Shown here piece after piece: positions 25,601 through 33,293 of a stretch of 39,324 nucleotides of DNA. How positions within the stretch are numbered: the first letter of the stretch is position 1; each line of letters begins with the position of its first letter. The notes under the pieces are model-generated. The model had not been told where the DNA came from, made no database searches, and saw only the letters and a program-made list of their open reading frames with translations. The translations under genes and the position numbers were made by a program. This DNA is from an uncultured Alphaproteobacteria bacterium (GTDB taxonomy: Bacteria; Pseudomonadota; Alphaproteobacteria; RF32; CAG-239), in contig CAKQMD010000014.1 of assembly GCA_934254925.1 (NCBI GenBank), forward strand, positions 1 to 39,324. Reading direction: 5' to 3'.

Positions 25601-26864
25601 CAAAGAACAATTGGTTAAACAACTGGTCTGCAGTTTCATAGGTAGGCGGTTCGCCCGGACGCATGACGCGATAAATATCAAGCAAAGCCTCTTCCCTGCA
25701 GCTGTTTTTGTCGGCAGCCAACGTATTGCGGATATAAGGACCGACGTTTACGCCGTCAATGTAAAGCACTTTAATTTCATTGATTTTGGCTTTGGCAATT
25801 TTTTCCAACAATTCTTCATTCAGTTCGTCACCGGCTTCGGCAATGACTTCTCCGGTCTTGGCCACGACCAAATTAGTCGCCAAAAACTTGCCGTACAACT
25901 GTTCCGGACTGACCTTGTAAAACTCCAGCCCTTCGTCCGCCAGCTTCTGCGCCGCCCGCGGCGTCAGTTTTTTGCCAGCTTCCCAAACGGACTGATTGTC
26001 GGCGGCGTTAATCAGGTCAAAGTCAAACTTGACGCCTTTCATACGGCTGGGTTCAAACTTGGCTTTCCAGGCCTTTTTGTCGGCAACATAGGTGTCAACA
26101 TCATAAAAATAGGCCAAAATCTCTTCCTTGTCCATTCCCTTGATTTCGGCAGGATCAATCTTTTTGCCGGATTTAGCCAGTTTTTTGATCTTTTCAATCG
26201 TCTCTTTGGAATACAATGAATACAGAATCGAAGTAACCGGCAACTTGCGACGACGATCGATTCGGGCATAAACCAGGTCCTTGGCGTCAAACTCAAAATC
26301 AAGCCACGAACCGCGGTAAGGAATCACCCGTGCCGCAAACAAATATTTACCCGAAGAAACGGTCTTGCCCTTGTCATGGTCAAAAAACACACCGGGAGAA
26401 CGGTGCATCTGCGAAACCACCACACGCTCGGTACCGTTGAAAATAAAGGTCCCCTTATCCGTCATCAGGGGGATGTCGCCCATATAAACGTCTTGCTCCT
26501 TAATGTCGTGGATGGACTTGGCACCAGTTGCCTCGTCAACATCCCACACCACCAAACGCAACGTCGCTTTGACCGGAGCGGCAAATGTCATATCGCGTTT
26601 GATGCATTCGTCAACGTCATATTTCGGCTCCTCGAGTTCGTATTTCACAAACTCCAACTCACCGTTCCCCGAAAAATCTTTAATTGGAAAAATTGACTTG
26701 AAAACCTCATCCAAACCAAACTCACATTTTTCGGCACCGTTGGCTTGAATAAAGCTGTCATAAGAACCTTTTTGAATTTCGATTAAACTCGGCATCTCCG
26801 CAACAGCGTCGATTTTGCCGAAGTTTCTTCTTACACGTCGTTTGCTCGTATAAGATTCCTTCAT
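22692..26864 (-). CDS. rpoB: RNA polymerase beta subunit
   Basis: 1390 aa. The start [20 protein letters not shown] follows a Shine-Dalgarno-like AAGGA. The rifampicin pocket is wild type ([20 protein letters not shown] then [11 protein letters not shown]). [17 protein letters not shown] and the C-terminal clamp segment ([20 protein letters not shown]) are present. Together with RpoC it forms the catalytic core. It follows rplL after a 363-base spacer carrying a partial terminator. Confidence 0.99.
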   Translation of the reverse strand: [1390 protein letters not shown]

Positions 26865-27227
26865 TGTGCTTTAATCCTTATGGTTATGATTCTGCCGCCA
26901 TTCCGTCAAAAACTTGCACCCCGCGCGCAGAAGATTGAAAAATCTAGATTTAAAAACAAAGAATCATGCCAACCCCTCGGCCGTTGCAGCCTCTTGACAT
27001 CGATTCGTAGAATAATACTTGGAATTTGGCTTTCTTTTATACCCAAGCGATTCAAATTGCAAGCAATTTTTCTTTCTCGGAGTCAAGAATTTTATTTTTT
27101 TATCCGCTTTTTTCGTCATGACGTCAACGCATTCCAAACACACAAAAAAGGCCGAACCCCTTTCATGCTCAAAGCATGCGGATTCGACCTTTGTAAGCCG
27201 CGCTCGTTCGGAACGCCGCCTGAGAAA
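26865..27227 (-). other. rplL-rpoB intergenic region
   Basis: 363 bases with no gene. It contains the attenuator hairpin at 27143-27193. A weak possible internal promoter also lies here: TTGCAA at 27057-27062 and TATAAA at 27036-27041, but the spacer is only 15. In many bacteria this spacer lowers rpoBC transcription relative to ribosomal proteins and is processed by RNase III. Plus-strand ORFs here are antisense shadows. Confidence 0.55.
27143..27193 (-). terminator. Attenuator/partial terminator between rplL and rpoB
   Basis: Minus strand: AAGGTCGAA...GCATGCT, loop TTG, AGCATG...GGTTCGGCCTT, then TTTT. The long two-part stem with a T-run lies 35 bases after rplL. It is expected to be leaky, since rpoB has no strong promoter of its own. 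Confidence 0.75.
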
Positions 27228-27605
27228 CTACTTCAGTTCGACTTTAGCGCCGGCTTCTTCCAGTTTCTTCTTCATTTCTTCGGCTTCAGCCTTGGCAACG
27301 CCTTCTTTAATGGTCTTCGGAGCGCCGTCAACCAAATCTTTGGCTTCTTTCAGGCCCAGACCGGTAATCGCGCGGACTTCCTTAATGACGTTGATCTTGT
27401 TGGCACCGGCTTCTGCCAAAACGACGTCAAATTCGTCTTTTTCTTCAGCAGCGGCAGCACCACCGGCAGCAGCACCACCGGCAGCAACGGCAACGGCAGC
27501 AGCGGCAGAAACGCCCCATTTTTCTTCTAACATTTTAGACAGGTCAGCGGCTTCCATAACGGTCAAGGCTGACAATTCATCTACTAATTTGGCTAAATCG
27601 GCCAT
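27228..27605 (-). CDS. rplL: 50S ribosomal protein L7/L12
   Basis: 125 aa. The N-terminal dimerisation helix (MADLAKLVDELSALTVMEAA) is followed by an alanine/glycine hinge (AVAAGGAAAGGAAAAEEKDE). The C-terminal factor-binding domain (EFDVVLAEAGANKINVIKEV, GLGLKEAKDLVDGAPKTIKE) ends KVELK. It forms the flexible stalk that recruits translation GTPases. It lies 104 bases after rplJ. Confidence 0.98.
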   Translation of the reverse strand: MADLAKLVDELSALTVMEAADLSKMLEEKWGVSAAAAVAVAAGGAAAGGAAAAEEKDEFDVVLAEAGANKINVIKEVRAITGLGLKEAKDLVDGAPKTIKEGVAKAEAEEMKKKLEEAGAKVELK

Positions 27606-27709
27606 TTTTTTTCTCCAATATATTAAAATTAATCAAATAAAACTAAAAAACTTGTCTTGGCTCAAAAGCGCCGATGACCGTTTTCGCCCAAAGGCGAAAA
27701 ACAACAATC

Positions 27710-28192
27710 TTAGGCGGCTTCTTTTTCGCTGTAAGCCTTGGTAACTCTTGCCAACTGAGCAGCAGGAGCCTGCAACAGGCCAATGATCTTGGCACGCAGT
27801 TCGTCCAAAGACGGAATGGTTGCCAATTTGTTGATGTCTGCGGTCGAGAGAACACCGGTTCCCATAGCGCCGCCGATGACGATCAATTTTTCATTGTTTT
27901 TAGCGAATTCGACACAAGCTTTACAAGCCGAAATCGGATCATTGGCGAAAGCAATCGCTGTCGGGCCGGTGAACAGATCGGACAGGTTTTCAAACTTGGT
28001 GCCTTTGAGAGCAAGACGAGTAATCCGGTTTTTGGTAACTCTGAACCCAGCGCCGGCTTTGCGGATGTTGTTTCTCAATTCCGAAACTTCCTCAACCGTG
28101 AGGCCCTTGTAGTGCGAAACGACTACGATTTCGGCATTCGAGAACAGCTCGTTAAGCTCGCTGAGCAGTTGTGCTTTTTCTTCGCGGTTCAC
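27710..28192 (-). CDS. rplJ: 50S ribosomal protein L10
   Basis: 160 aa from a GTG at 28192 (VNREEKAQLLSELNELFSNA, translated with Met). GGAG lies 7 bases upstream, and family members begin here; a longer frame to 28258 would run through the leader. The conserved IVVVSHYKGLTVEEVSELRN and FRVTKNRITRLALKGT are present. L10 anchors L7/L12 dimers and represses its own mRNA. Confidence 0.95.
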   Translation of the reverse strand: MNREEKAQLLSELNELFSNAEIVVVSHYKGLTVEEVSELRNNIRKAGAGFRVTKNRITRLALKGTKFENLSDLFTGPTAIAFANDPISACKACVEFAKNNEKLIVIGGAMGTGVLSTADINKLATIPSLDELRAKIIGLLQAPAAQLARVTKAYSEKEAA

Positions 28193-28456
28193 TTGTTGTC
28201 TCCAAATTTCACATAAACCGAAACATCGGATTATGCTTGTTTTTAACAAATCCGCCAAGACCGTGTTTGAGGAGGAAAGCTTTTTCTCCTCAACCGCCCT
28301 GACGGGACCTGACTGTCCAGGAGAAAAAAATGATCATAAAAAATCTCACTTACTCCGTCTATGCAGGATATTTAAGGAAAAGAAGAAAAGGTTTTCTCCT
28401 CGGCCACCTGCAGTCTTGGACAGGCCGAACGACAAACTGTCGTTCTTGTGTTTGGG
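28193..28456 (-). promoter_or_regulatory. L10 leader: autoregulatory rplJL mRNA leader
   Basis: The roughly 260-base transcribed leader is structured. On the minus strand it has a hairpin around GAACGACAGTTTGTCGTTC, then GCCTGTCCAAGACTGCAGGT, whose GACTGCAGGT segment resembles the L10-binding motif. CCTGGACAGTCAGG and GAGGAGAAA...TTTCCTCCTC stems lie further down. The position and motif fit the L10 leader family, where L10(L7/L12)4 binding blocks translation. The family match is from memory. Confidence 0.65.
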
Positions 28457-28485
28457 TTAATAAACTCTAAAAGCCCAAAAGTCAA
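28457..28485 (-). promoter_or_regulatory. Promoter of rplJ-rplL-rpoB-rpoC
   Basis: Minus strand: -35 TTGACT (28480-28485), 17-base spacer, -10 TATTAA (28457-28462). It lies immediately downstream of flagellin-like gene B, so the beta operon does not depend on read-through from rplKA. Confidence 0.65.
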
Positions 28486-28503
28486 GCATTTTTTTACAAA
28501 ATC

Positions 28504-30588
28504 TCAAAACAATTTGAGAATCGACTGGCTGGCCTGAGAGGCCAAGGACAGGGAATTGACAGCCAGCTGCTGCCGGGTTTGCAGGGCCAACATATTGGCC
28601 GATTCCTCATTCATATCGGCAAGCGTGAGCTTGTCGGCCCCTTCGGTCAGTACGTTGATCAGATTTTGCGTGAAGTTTTCGCGGGTAGTGACAATTGAAT
28701 AATAATTGCCAAGCTCGGATGACATTTGGCGGATTTGATTCAGGGCGGCGGCAATCTCGCTCAAGGACTGCGCCACGTCATTTTGCGTTTTCCAATTTAT
28801 TGTTACGAGGCCCAAAACTTGGGTCGAGGCGTCTTTGCCTTTGACGGACAACTGTGCCGAACGGTCTTCGTTAAAGGTTACAGTCAAATCCTGTTCCCAC
28901 AACAAATTAACTCCCTTATAAGAAGTGTCTTTGATCAGAGAATCGTATTGTGACAAGATTTCGTTGTAAGAAGAAATTTGATCCGTTACGGCAAGGTAGA
29001 TTTTGTTGTTTACTTCAAGATTAGTGTTGCTGACCGAGATCTCACCGCCCGATTGCGCCGCTTCCAACAATTGTGAATAGCCATAATCTGTTATGTCTGT
29101 AATATTGGTATTCTTGGCGTCGGTATCCGTTGTCCAGCGTGTTGATGCAACCGTACCTGCCGAGGTGTCATAAGGCTTGTCCGGGTTAAAATTTCCCGCC
29201 TGATCATTAGAACTGAAACTCAAGTCTTTCAAATTCATAATCTTGGCTGAGCGGCCGTCTTCCGAGACCCAAGTCACCACCCCGACGGCAGTTTTGTTAC
29301 TGTCATAGTCATCAGCAGAGCCATAGCTCATGTCCGCATACATCACGTCACCGATTTTGGGCGTGTTACCTGAAGGATCAAAACGATTTTCCAAATAGGA
29401 AAAGCTCCGAATGGGGAGGTTGCCGTTTGCTTTATCGTAGTTGCTCCGATAACCGTTAAGCATACTAAGTACCCATGGAATGTCGCCCTTTGCTTCGGAA
29501 GACGACCAATAATGGCTGTTGTTTAAAGCCGCAGCATCAGCTCCATTAGCTTTTAATTTGTTCAATGCTTCGTTAATTTTATCTTTATTATCACCTACAG
29601 CCCCTGACGTACCGTCTCCTTCCGTCATGGCCTCATAATCCATACCGTACAAATCCATCAACTCACCAATGGAAGGCAAATACCATTGCCCTTGGCCGAA
29701 ATTGGCGTCGTCTTTGGCAACCCCCGGGGCATAAAACTGGTGTGCCGCCATGGCCGCTAAACCATCTGCACCGATCTGATCGGCAATCGCCTGAGTATTG
29801 CCTTTGCCGTCATAGAGCTCCGCATTGCCGTTGATCAAATTATGTGATCCGTTACCGCTGACATTAAAGCCCATAGTATTGTCCAAGGTGATTTTGCCGT
29901 CCTTGCCGCAATGAATACCGTAAACTTTGTTCCCTTGAGCTTCAATCTCAATAAAAGAAATGTCTGCTGATCCCGTTACCTCAATTACCGAGCCGCCGGA
30001 AGTATTTTCATAATTTAATTTGATATTAGTGACGGTTGCATTGCTGCCGGAAACCGTTAAAAGATCATCTGTACCTTGGTAGGTCAAAGAATGGCCGTTG
30101 CCGTTAATGGTGACATTGTCCGCCGCCAAGACTAAGCCGGCATCCAATACCACGTTGTCGGCCAAGACCAGTTTGGCTCCGTCAACCATCAAAGCTTCAA
30201 TTTCGGCACTGTCCATTTCTGAATCAATCACGGTATAACCACGCCGGATGTAATCTTCTAAAGGTTTGATGTTAAAATGTACATTCTCCAGGGCTTGGGT
30301 TGCCGTGGCGGCGGCTTGTTCCAACAAACTTGCTCCTGCCTGCAGTCCCTCGGTGGCCGCTTTAATCGTTTGGATCCCTTGCGCCATGGAATCCAACAAG
30401 GCCGACAGGTCGTTAGCTCTGTTGTTTAAAGAGACGGCGGTATAGTATGACGAAGGATTGTCAATCGCCGAATTGACTTTCAAACCGGTCGAAAGACGAT
30501 TTTGCGTCAAATCAACCTGTCCCGCAATATTCTGCAGGCTCAGCAAATTTGATCGCATTGACGCGCTTAAACTGATACTGTTGCTCAT
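28504..30588 (-). CDS. Chimeric flagellin with central beta-repeat and DUF1566/C-type-lectin-like domain (copy B)
   Basis: 694 aa from the ATG at 30588 (MSNSISLSASMRSNLLSLQN), aligned to the start of copy A. The frame extends to 30621, but the -10 at 30633-30638 puts transcription start close to there. Layout matches copy A: flagellin D0/D1 at both ends, a beta-repeat (LVLADNVVLDAGLVLAADNV), DUF1566 (QWYLPSIGELMDLYG, YWSSSE, IRSF) and the GDVMYADMSYGSADDYDSNK module. The C-terminal 58 residues are identical to copy A; the stretch before them differs (VTINWKTQNDVAQSLSEIAA versus NAADWLVIEDIAQSMQELSE). It interrupts the normally contiguous rplA-rplJ order. No terminator is seen before the rplJ promoter, so it may read through into rplJ. 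Confidence 0.9.
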   Translation of the reverse strand: MSNSISLSASMRSNLLSLQNIAGQVDLTQNRLSTGLKVNSAIDNPSSYYTAVSLNNRANDLSALLDSMAQGIQTIKAATEGLQAGASLLEQAAATATQALENVHFNIKPLEDYIRRGYTVIDSEMDSAEIEALMVDGAKLVLADNVVLDAGLVLAADNVTINGNGHSLTYQGTDDLLTVSGSNATVTNIKLNYENTSGGSVIEVTGSADISFIEIEAQGNKVYGIHCGKDGKITLDNTMGFNVSGNGSHNLINGNAELYDGKGNTQAIADQIGADGLAAMAAHQFYAPGVAKDDANFGQGQWYLPSIGELMDLYGMDYEAMTEGDGTSGAVGDNKDKINEALNKLKANGADAAALNNSHYWSSSEAKGDIPWVLSMLNGYRSNYDKANGNLPIRSFSYLENRFDPSGNTPKIGDVMYADMSYGSADDYDSNKTAVGVVTWVSEDGRSAKIMNLKDLSFSSNDQAGNFNPDKPYDTSAGTVASTRWTTDTDAKNTNITDITDYGYSQLLEAAQSGGEISVSNTNLEVNNKIYLAVTDQISSYNEILSQYDSLIKDTSYKGVNLLWEQDLTVTFNEDRSAQLSVKGKDASTQVLGLVTINWKTQNDVAQSLSEIAAALNQIRQMSSELGNYYSIVTTRENFTQNLINVLTEGADKLTLADMNEESANMLALQTRQQLAVNSLSLASQASQSILKLF
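28818..29265 (-). repeat. 448-bp tract identical to flagellin-like gene A (4864-5311)
   Basis: This is the partner of the tract in copy A, in inverted orientation, identical at every base by direct comparison. Immediately beyond its ends the copies differ at silent and replacement sites. Confidence 0.9.
29377..29523 (-). other. Hypervariable segment of flagellin-like gene B (DGR-variable-repeat-like)
   Basis: 49 codons from NNSHYWSSSEAKGDIPW to the F-D before PSG, one codon shorter than copy A. The framework residues shared with copy A are YWSSSE, W, L, M, G, R, K, RSF, LEN and F; residues between them are reassigned. The flanking DNA upstream in DUF1566 is about 85% identical to copy A by eye. 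Confidence 0.6.
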
Positions 30589-30632
30589 TTCTCTACATAA
30601 CATTTTATGGTTTCGTGACAATCTATAAACAT

Positions 30633-30717
30633 ACTATAAAAGAAACGAGAAACTGCCTCAAAAAACTTACAAAACTTTTCCTCAGCCTATCTCACTTTTG
30701 GATATAATCTATTGGCC
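30633..30717 (-). promoter_or_regulatory. Conserved promoter region of flagellin-like gene B
   Basis: Minus strand: -35 TTGAGG (30656-30661), 17-base spacer, -10 TATAGT (30633-30638). Upstream, the 22-base block at 30696-30717 is identical to 3430-3451 of copy A, and the blocks align without gaps through the -10. Downstream of the -10 the two leaders are unrelated, and the B ribosome site is weaker. Confidence 0.65.
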
Positions 30718-30751
30718 GCTTTATTGTCGGATTAGACAAATTTGCACATAT

Positions 30752-30783
30752 AAAAAAGCCCCTCAAAACGAGGGGCTTTTTTA
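30752..30783. terminator. Bidirectional terminator between rplA and flagellin-like gene B
   Basis: AAAGCCCCTC pairs with GAGGGGCTTT around AAAAC, with A- and T-runs on both sides. It ends rplKA transcription, isolating flagellin-like gene B from the ribosomal operon. Confidence 0.92.
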
Positions 30784-30802
30784 TAAATTATTAGGCTGTC
30801 TC

Positions 30803-31486
30803 TTACAAAGCCGAAGTGTCAACGCGAACACCGACACCCATCGTGCTGCTCAAAGACACTTTCTTCATATAAGTGCCTTTGACGCTGGCCGGTTTGGCCT
30901 TGCTGATGGCATCAATAAAGGTTTTGGCGTTTTCCAAAATCTGTTCGGCAGAGAAACTGGCTTTGCCGATACCGGCATGAACAATACCGTTCTTTTCAAC
31001 ACGATACTGAACTTCACCGGCTTTGGCTTTTTTAACCGCATTGGCAACATCCGTCGTCACCGTTCCCAATTTGGGGTTCGGCATCAGGCCTTTCGGCCCC
31101 AAAACGCGGGCTACACGACCAGCCAAGCCCATCATGTCCGGCGTGGCAATGCAGCGATCAAAGTCAATTTTGCCGCTCAAGATCGAATCAATCAGGTTTT
31201 CGGCACCGACAATATCCGCACCGGCAGCTTTGGCTTCGTCAGCCTTCTCGCCCTGAGCCAAAACGGCAACACGGATCGTTTTACCGGTTCCGTGCGGCAG
31301 CGAGCAAACACCGCGAACCATCTGATCGGCATATTTCGGATCAACACCGAGGTTGATCGCCACGTCGATCGTTTCATCAAATTTGGCGGTAGCGTTTTCT
31401 TTGACGATTTTAACCGCTTCATTCAGGGAATAAGCCTGATTTTTATCAACGGTTTTATAAGCATTTACGATTCTTTTTCCGCTCAT
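30803..31486 (-). CDS. rplA: 50S ribosomal protein L1
   Basis: 227 aa, standard length. Conserved blocks include FDETIDVAINLGVDPKYADQ, RGVCSLPHGTGKTIRVAVLA, and the signature GRVARVLGPKGLMPNPKLGT. The C-terminus contains VKGTYMKKVSLSSTMGVGVR. L1 forms the mobile stalk at the E site and represses the L11 operon. It lies 4 bases after rplK. The usual downstream partner rplJ is displaced by flagellin-like gene B. Confidence 0.98.
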   Translation of the reverse strand: MSGKRIVNAYKTVDKNQAYSLNEAVKIVKENATAKFDETIDVAINLGVDPKYADQMVRGVCSLPHGTGKTIRVAVLAQGEKADEAKAAGADIVGAENLIDSILSGKIDFDRCIATPDMMGLAGRVARVLGPKGLMPNPKLGTVTTDVANAVKKAKAGEVQYRVEKNGIVHAGIGKASFSAEQILENAKTFIDAISKAKPASVKGTYMKKVSLSSTMGVGVRVDTSAL

Positions 31487-31490
31487 CTTC

Positions 31491-31928
31491 TTACTCCACT
31501 ACCTTAATACCCATGGAAACAGCCTGGCCTTTAACCATATTCATCGCCGATTCGACGGTGGAACAGTTAAGATCCGGCAACTTGGCTTCGGCGATTTCTT
31601 TGACCTGAGCCAGAGTAATCTGACCGGCAAAGCTTTTGCCCGGTTCCTTGGAAGCCGATTTCACATTGGCGGCTTTTTTAATATAATAGGCCACCGGCGG
31701 CAGTTTTGTCACAAAAGTGAACGACTTGTCTTCAAAAGCCGTAATCACCACCGGAACAGGAATACCCGGTTCCAACTTCTGGGTAGCAGCATTAAACTGT
31801 TTGCAGAAATCCATAATATTCAAGCCCTTTTGGCCGAGAGCCGGACCAACCGGGGGAGAAGGATTGGCTTTTCCCGCGGGGATTTGAAGCTTGATTAATC
31901 CTAAAATTTTCTTTTTAGTCTTAGCCAT
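31491..31928 (-). CDS. rplK: 50S ribosomal protein L11
   Basis: 145 aa. MAKTKKKILGLIKLQIPAGK is followed by the proline-rich N-terminal motif ANPSPPVGPALGQKGLNIMD (thiostrepton region, wild type). The C-terminal RNA-binding domain is intact (GSMNMVKGQ-like signature as VESAMNMVKGQAVSMGIKVV). L11 is required for RelA stringent signalling. It starts the rplKA unit with its own promoter and is separated from nusG by two unrelated genes. Confidence 0.98.
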   Translation of the reverse strand: MAKTKKKILGLIKLQIPAGKANPSPPVGPALGQKGLNIMDFCKQFNAATQKLEPGIPVPVVITAFEDKSFTFVTKLPPVAYYIKKAANVKSASKEPGKSFAGQITLAQVKEIAEAKLPDLNCSTVESAMNMVKGQAVSMGIKVVE

Positions 31929-32044
31929 TTCATACCTCTTGTTTAGGTTCGTGGTTTACAAGACCATGGCTGGCCTCCCACGATTTTTGTTAATATAATG
32001 CGATTCGCGCTCTTCAAGGCCTTTCCTCCCTAAAGAGTCGCTTT

Positions 32045-32072
32045 TGTATACCACAAAAGATTCATTTTGCAA
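32045..32072 (-). promoter_or_regulatory. Promoter of rplK-rplA
   Basis: Minus strand: -35 TTGCAA (32067-32072), 16-base spacer, -10 TATACA (32045-32050). The roughly 110-base leader that follows contains a CTCTT...AAGAG hairpin and a purine-rich ribosome site. Confidence 0.55.
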
Positions 32073-32185
32073 GCGTTTTTTGCGAACCACCGAGCCGAGC
32101 GAAAACTTTTTTCTTGCCAGAAAGACGATTTTTCGCTAACCTGCGTCCAATTTATACATTTTTAAGACTTATTAAAATTATTATT

Positions 32186-32671
32186 ATGAAAAACGAACTG
32201 AAAACCGGAGCCTTTTATCTGGCCAAAGTCACCAAAGTGCAGCCCAACCTCCTGGAATTGCTTGTCGCGGAAAAATATGCCGCAACGCTCACTTTGGCTG
32301 ATCTGCACGTTCCTTTGACGGATTCTTCCATGGGCATGTTTTATCAAGAAGGACAAAACATTCGGGTTCGCGTCATGGAGCTTCTGCCTCGCCTGAAGGT
32401 TCGTCCGGCCTCTTTGCCGGCAGACCGTTACATAAAGCGCCATCCGATAGGCTGCCTCGTCGAAGCGGAAGTTGAACATTTCATTGACAATATCGTCATT
32501 CTGCGGTTGGAAAGACATGTTTTTGCCGCCCTCGTTCTAAAAAAACATGAAATAAAATTGGCACGTCGCAAAAGCCGAAGGCATAATTGCCTACCCTGCC
32601 GCATTACCGCCTATTTTCCCGATGACGGGATTATAGACCTGGAGTTTTCGCCTCATATTGAAGAATGTTAG
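32186..32671 (+). CDS. Hypothetical protein with N-terminal S1/OB-like segment
   Basis: 161 aa from the ATG at 32186 (MKNELKTGAFYLAKVTKVQP). The upstream codons to 32114 have no ribosome site. Residues 6-65 (GAFYLAKVTKVQPNLLELLV ... YQEGQNIRVRVMELL) have the spacing of an S1 RNA-binding domain, with G-x-FYLAKVTKV opening and GQNIRVRVMEL closing. Residues 75-160 contain basic stretches (KLARRKSRRHNCLPC) and two cysteines. An RNA-binding role is plausible but not established. It is oriented opposite to the ribosomal genes around it and shares a terminator with mscL. Confidence 0.6.
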   Translation: MKNELKTGAFYLAKVTKVQPNLLELLVAEKYAATLTLADLHVPLTDSSMGMFYQEGQNIRVRVMELLPRLKVRPASLPADRYIKRHPIGCLVEAEVEHFIDNIVILRLERHVFAALVLKKHEIKLARRKSRRHNCLPCRITAYFPDDGIIDLEFSPHIEEC

Positions 32672-32675
32672 TCAA

Positions 32676-32709
32676 TAAAAAAGCGCCCTTTCAAAAGAGC
32701 GCTTTTTTA
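32676..32709. terminator. Bidirectional terminator between the S1-like gene and mscL
   Basis: AAAAGCGC-C-CTTT pairs with AAAG-A-GCGCTTTT, with A- and T-runs on both sides; it sits between convergent genes. Confidence 0.9.
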
Positions 32710-33207
32710 TTATGCCTGTTTTTCCGCCTCCGGCAAATCCGCCGTACATTGCGGACATTTCACCGCACAAACCGGAATCTCGGAACAGCAGTAAGGGCAA
32801 GTCTTTGTCGTCGGCGCTTTTTTAGCCTCCTCAGCCTGCTCCTGTTTAAGCATCTTCGCCTGCAACTCGTTAATGGCCTTAATCAGAATAAACACCGCAA
32901 AAGCCACAATGGTAAAGCTGATCAACGCATTGACGAACAAACCGATATTCAAAGTTACGGCACCCGCTTGCTGTGCCGCATCCAAAGACGCGTAGGGAGC
33001 CGGCGTTACGCCGTCTTTCAACACGACATACAAATTCGTAAAATCCACCTTTCCCAGCAGCAGGCCGATCGGCGGCATGATAATATCCTTGACCAGAGAG
33101 TCCACAATCTTCCCGAAAGCCGCTCCGATAATGATACCGACAGCCATGTCGATGACATTGCCGCGCATGGCGAACTTCTTAAATTCATTCATAAAATTTT
33201 TAAACAT
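32710..33207 (-). CDS. mscL: Large-conductance mechanosensitive channel with C-terminal zinc ribbon
   Basis: 165 aa from the ATG at 33207 (MFKNFMNEFKKFAMRGNVID), with GGGAG upstream. TM1 contains MAVGIIIGAAFGKIVDSLVK; TM2 is around IGLFVNALISFTIVAFAVFI. The channel opens under membrane tension to release solutes after osmotic downshock. Typical MscL is about 136 residues. Here about 25 extra residues carry CPYCCSEIPVCAVKCPQC, a zinc-ribbon-like four-cysteine pattern after the cytoplasmic helix. It lies between nusG and rplK, where no gene is usually found. Confidence 0.93.
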   Translation of the reverse strand: MFKNFMNEFKKFAMRGNVIDMAVGIIIGAAFGKIVDSLVKDIIMPPIGLLLGKVDFTNLYVVLKDGVTPAPYASLDAAQQAGAVTLNIGLFVNALISFTIVAFAVFILIKAINELQAKMLKQEQAEEAKKAPTTKTCPYCCSEIPVCAVKCPQCTADLPEAEKQA

Positions 33208-33230
33208 ATCTTGCTCCCTTGACAAAAGAC

Positions 33231-33293
33231 AAATGCCGGAATCCGAAGATGCTTCGGCGTTTCCGGCATTGATAAAACCGCCTCTGACGGTTT
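33231..33293 (-). terminator. Two hairpins ending nusG transcription
   Basis: Minus strand: AAACCG/CGGTTTTAT directly at the nusG end (33273-33293), then the long stem ATGCCGGAA..CCGAAG/CTTCGG..TTCCGGCAT (33231-33270) followed by a T-rich stretch. The second is the stronger structure. Confidence 0.75.
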
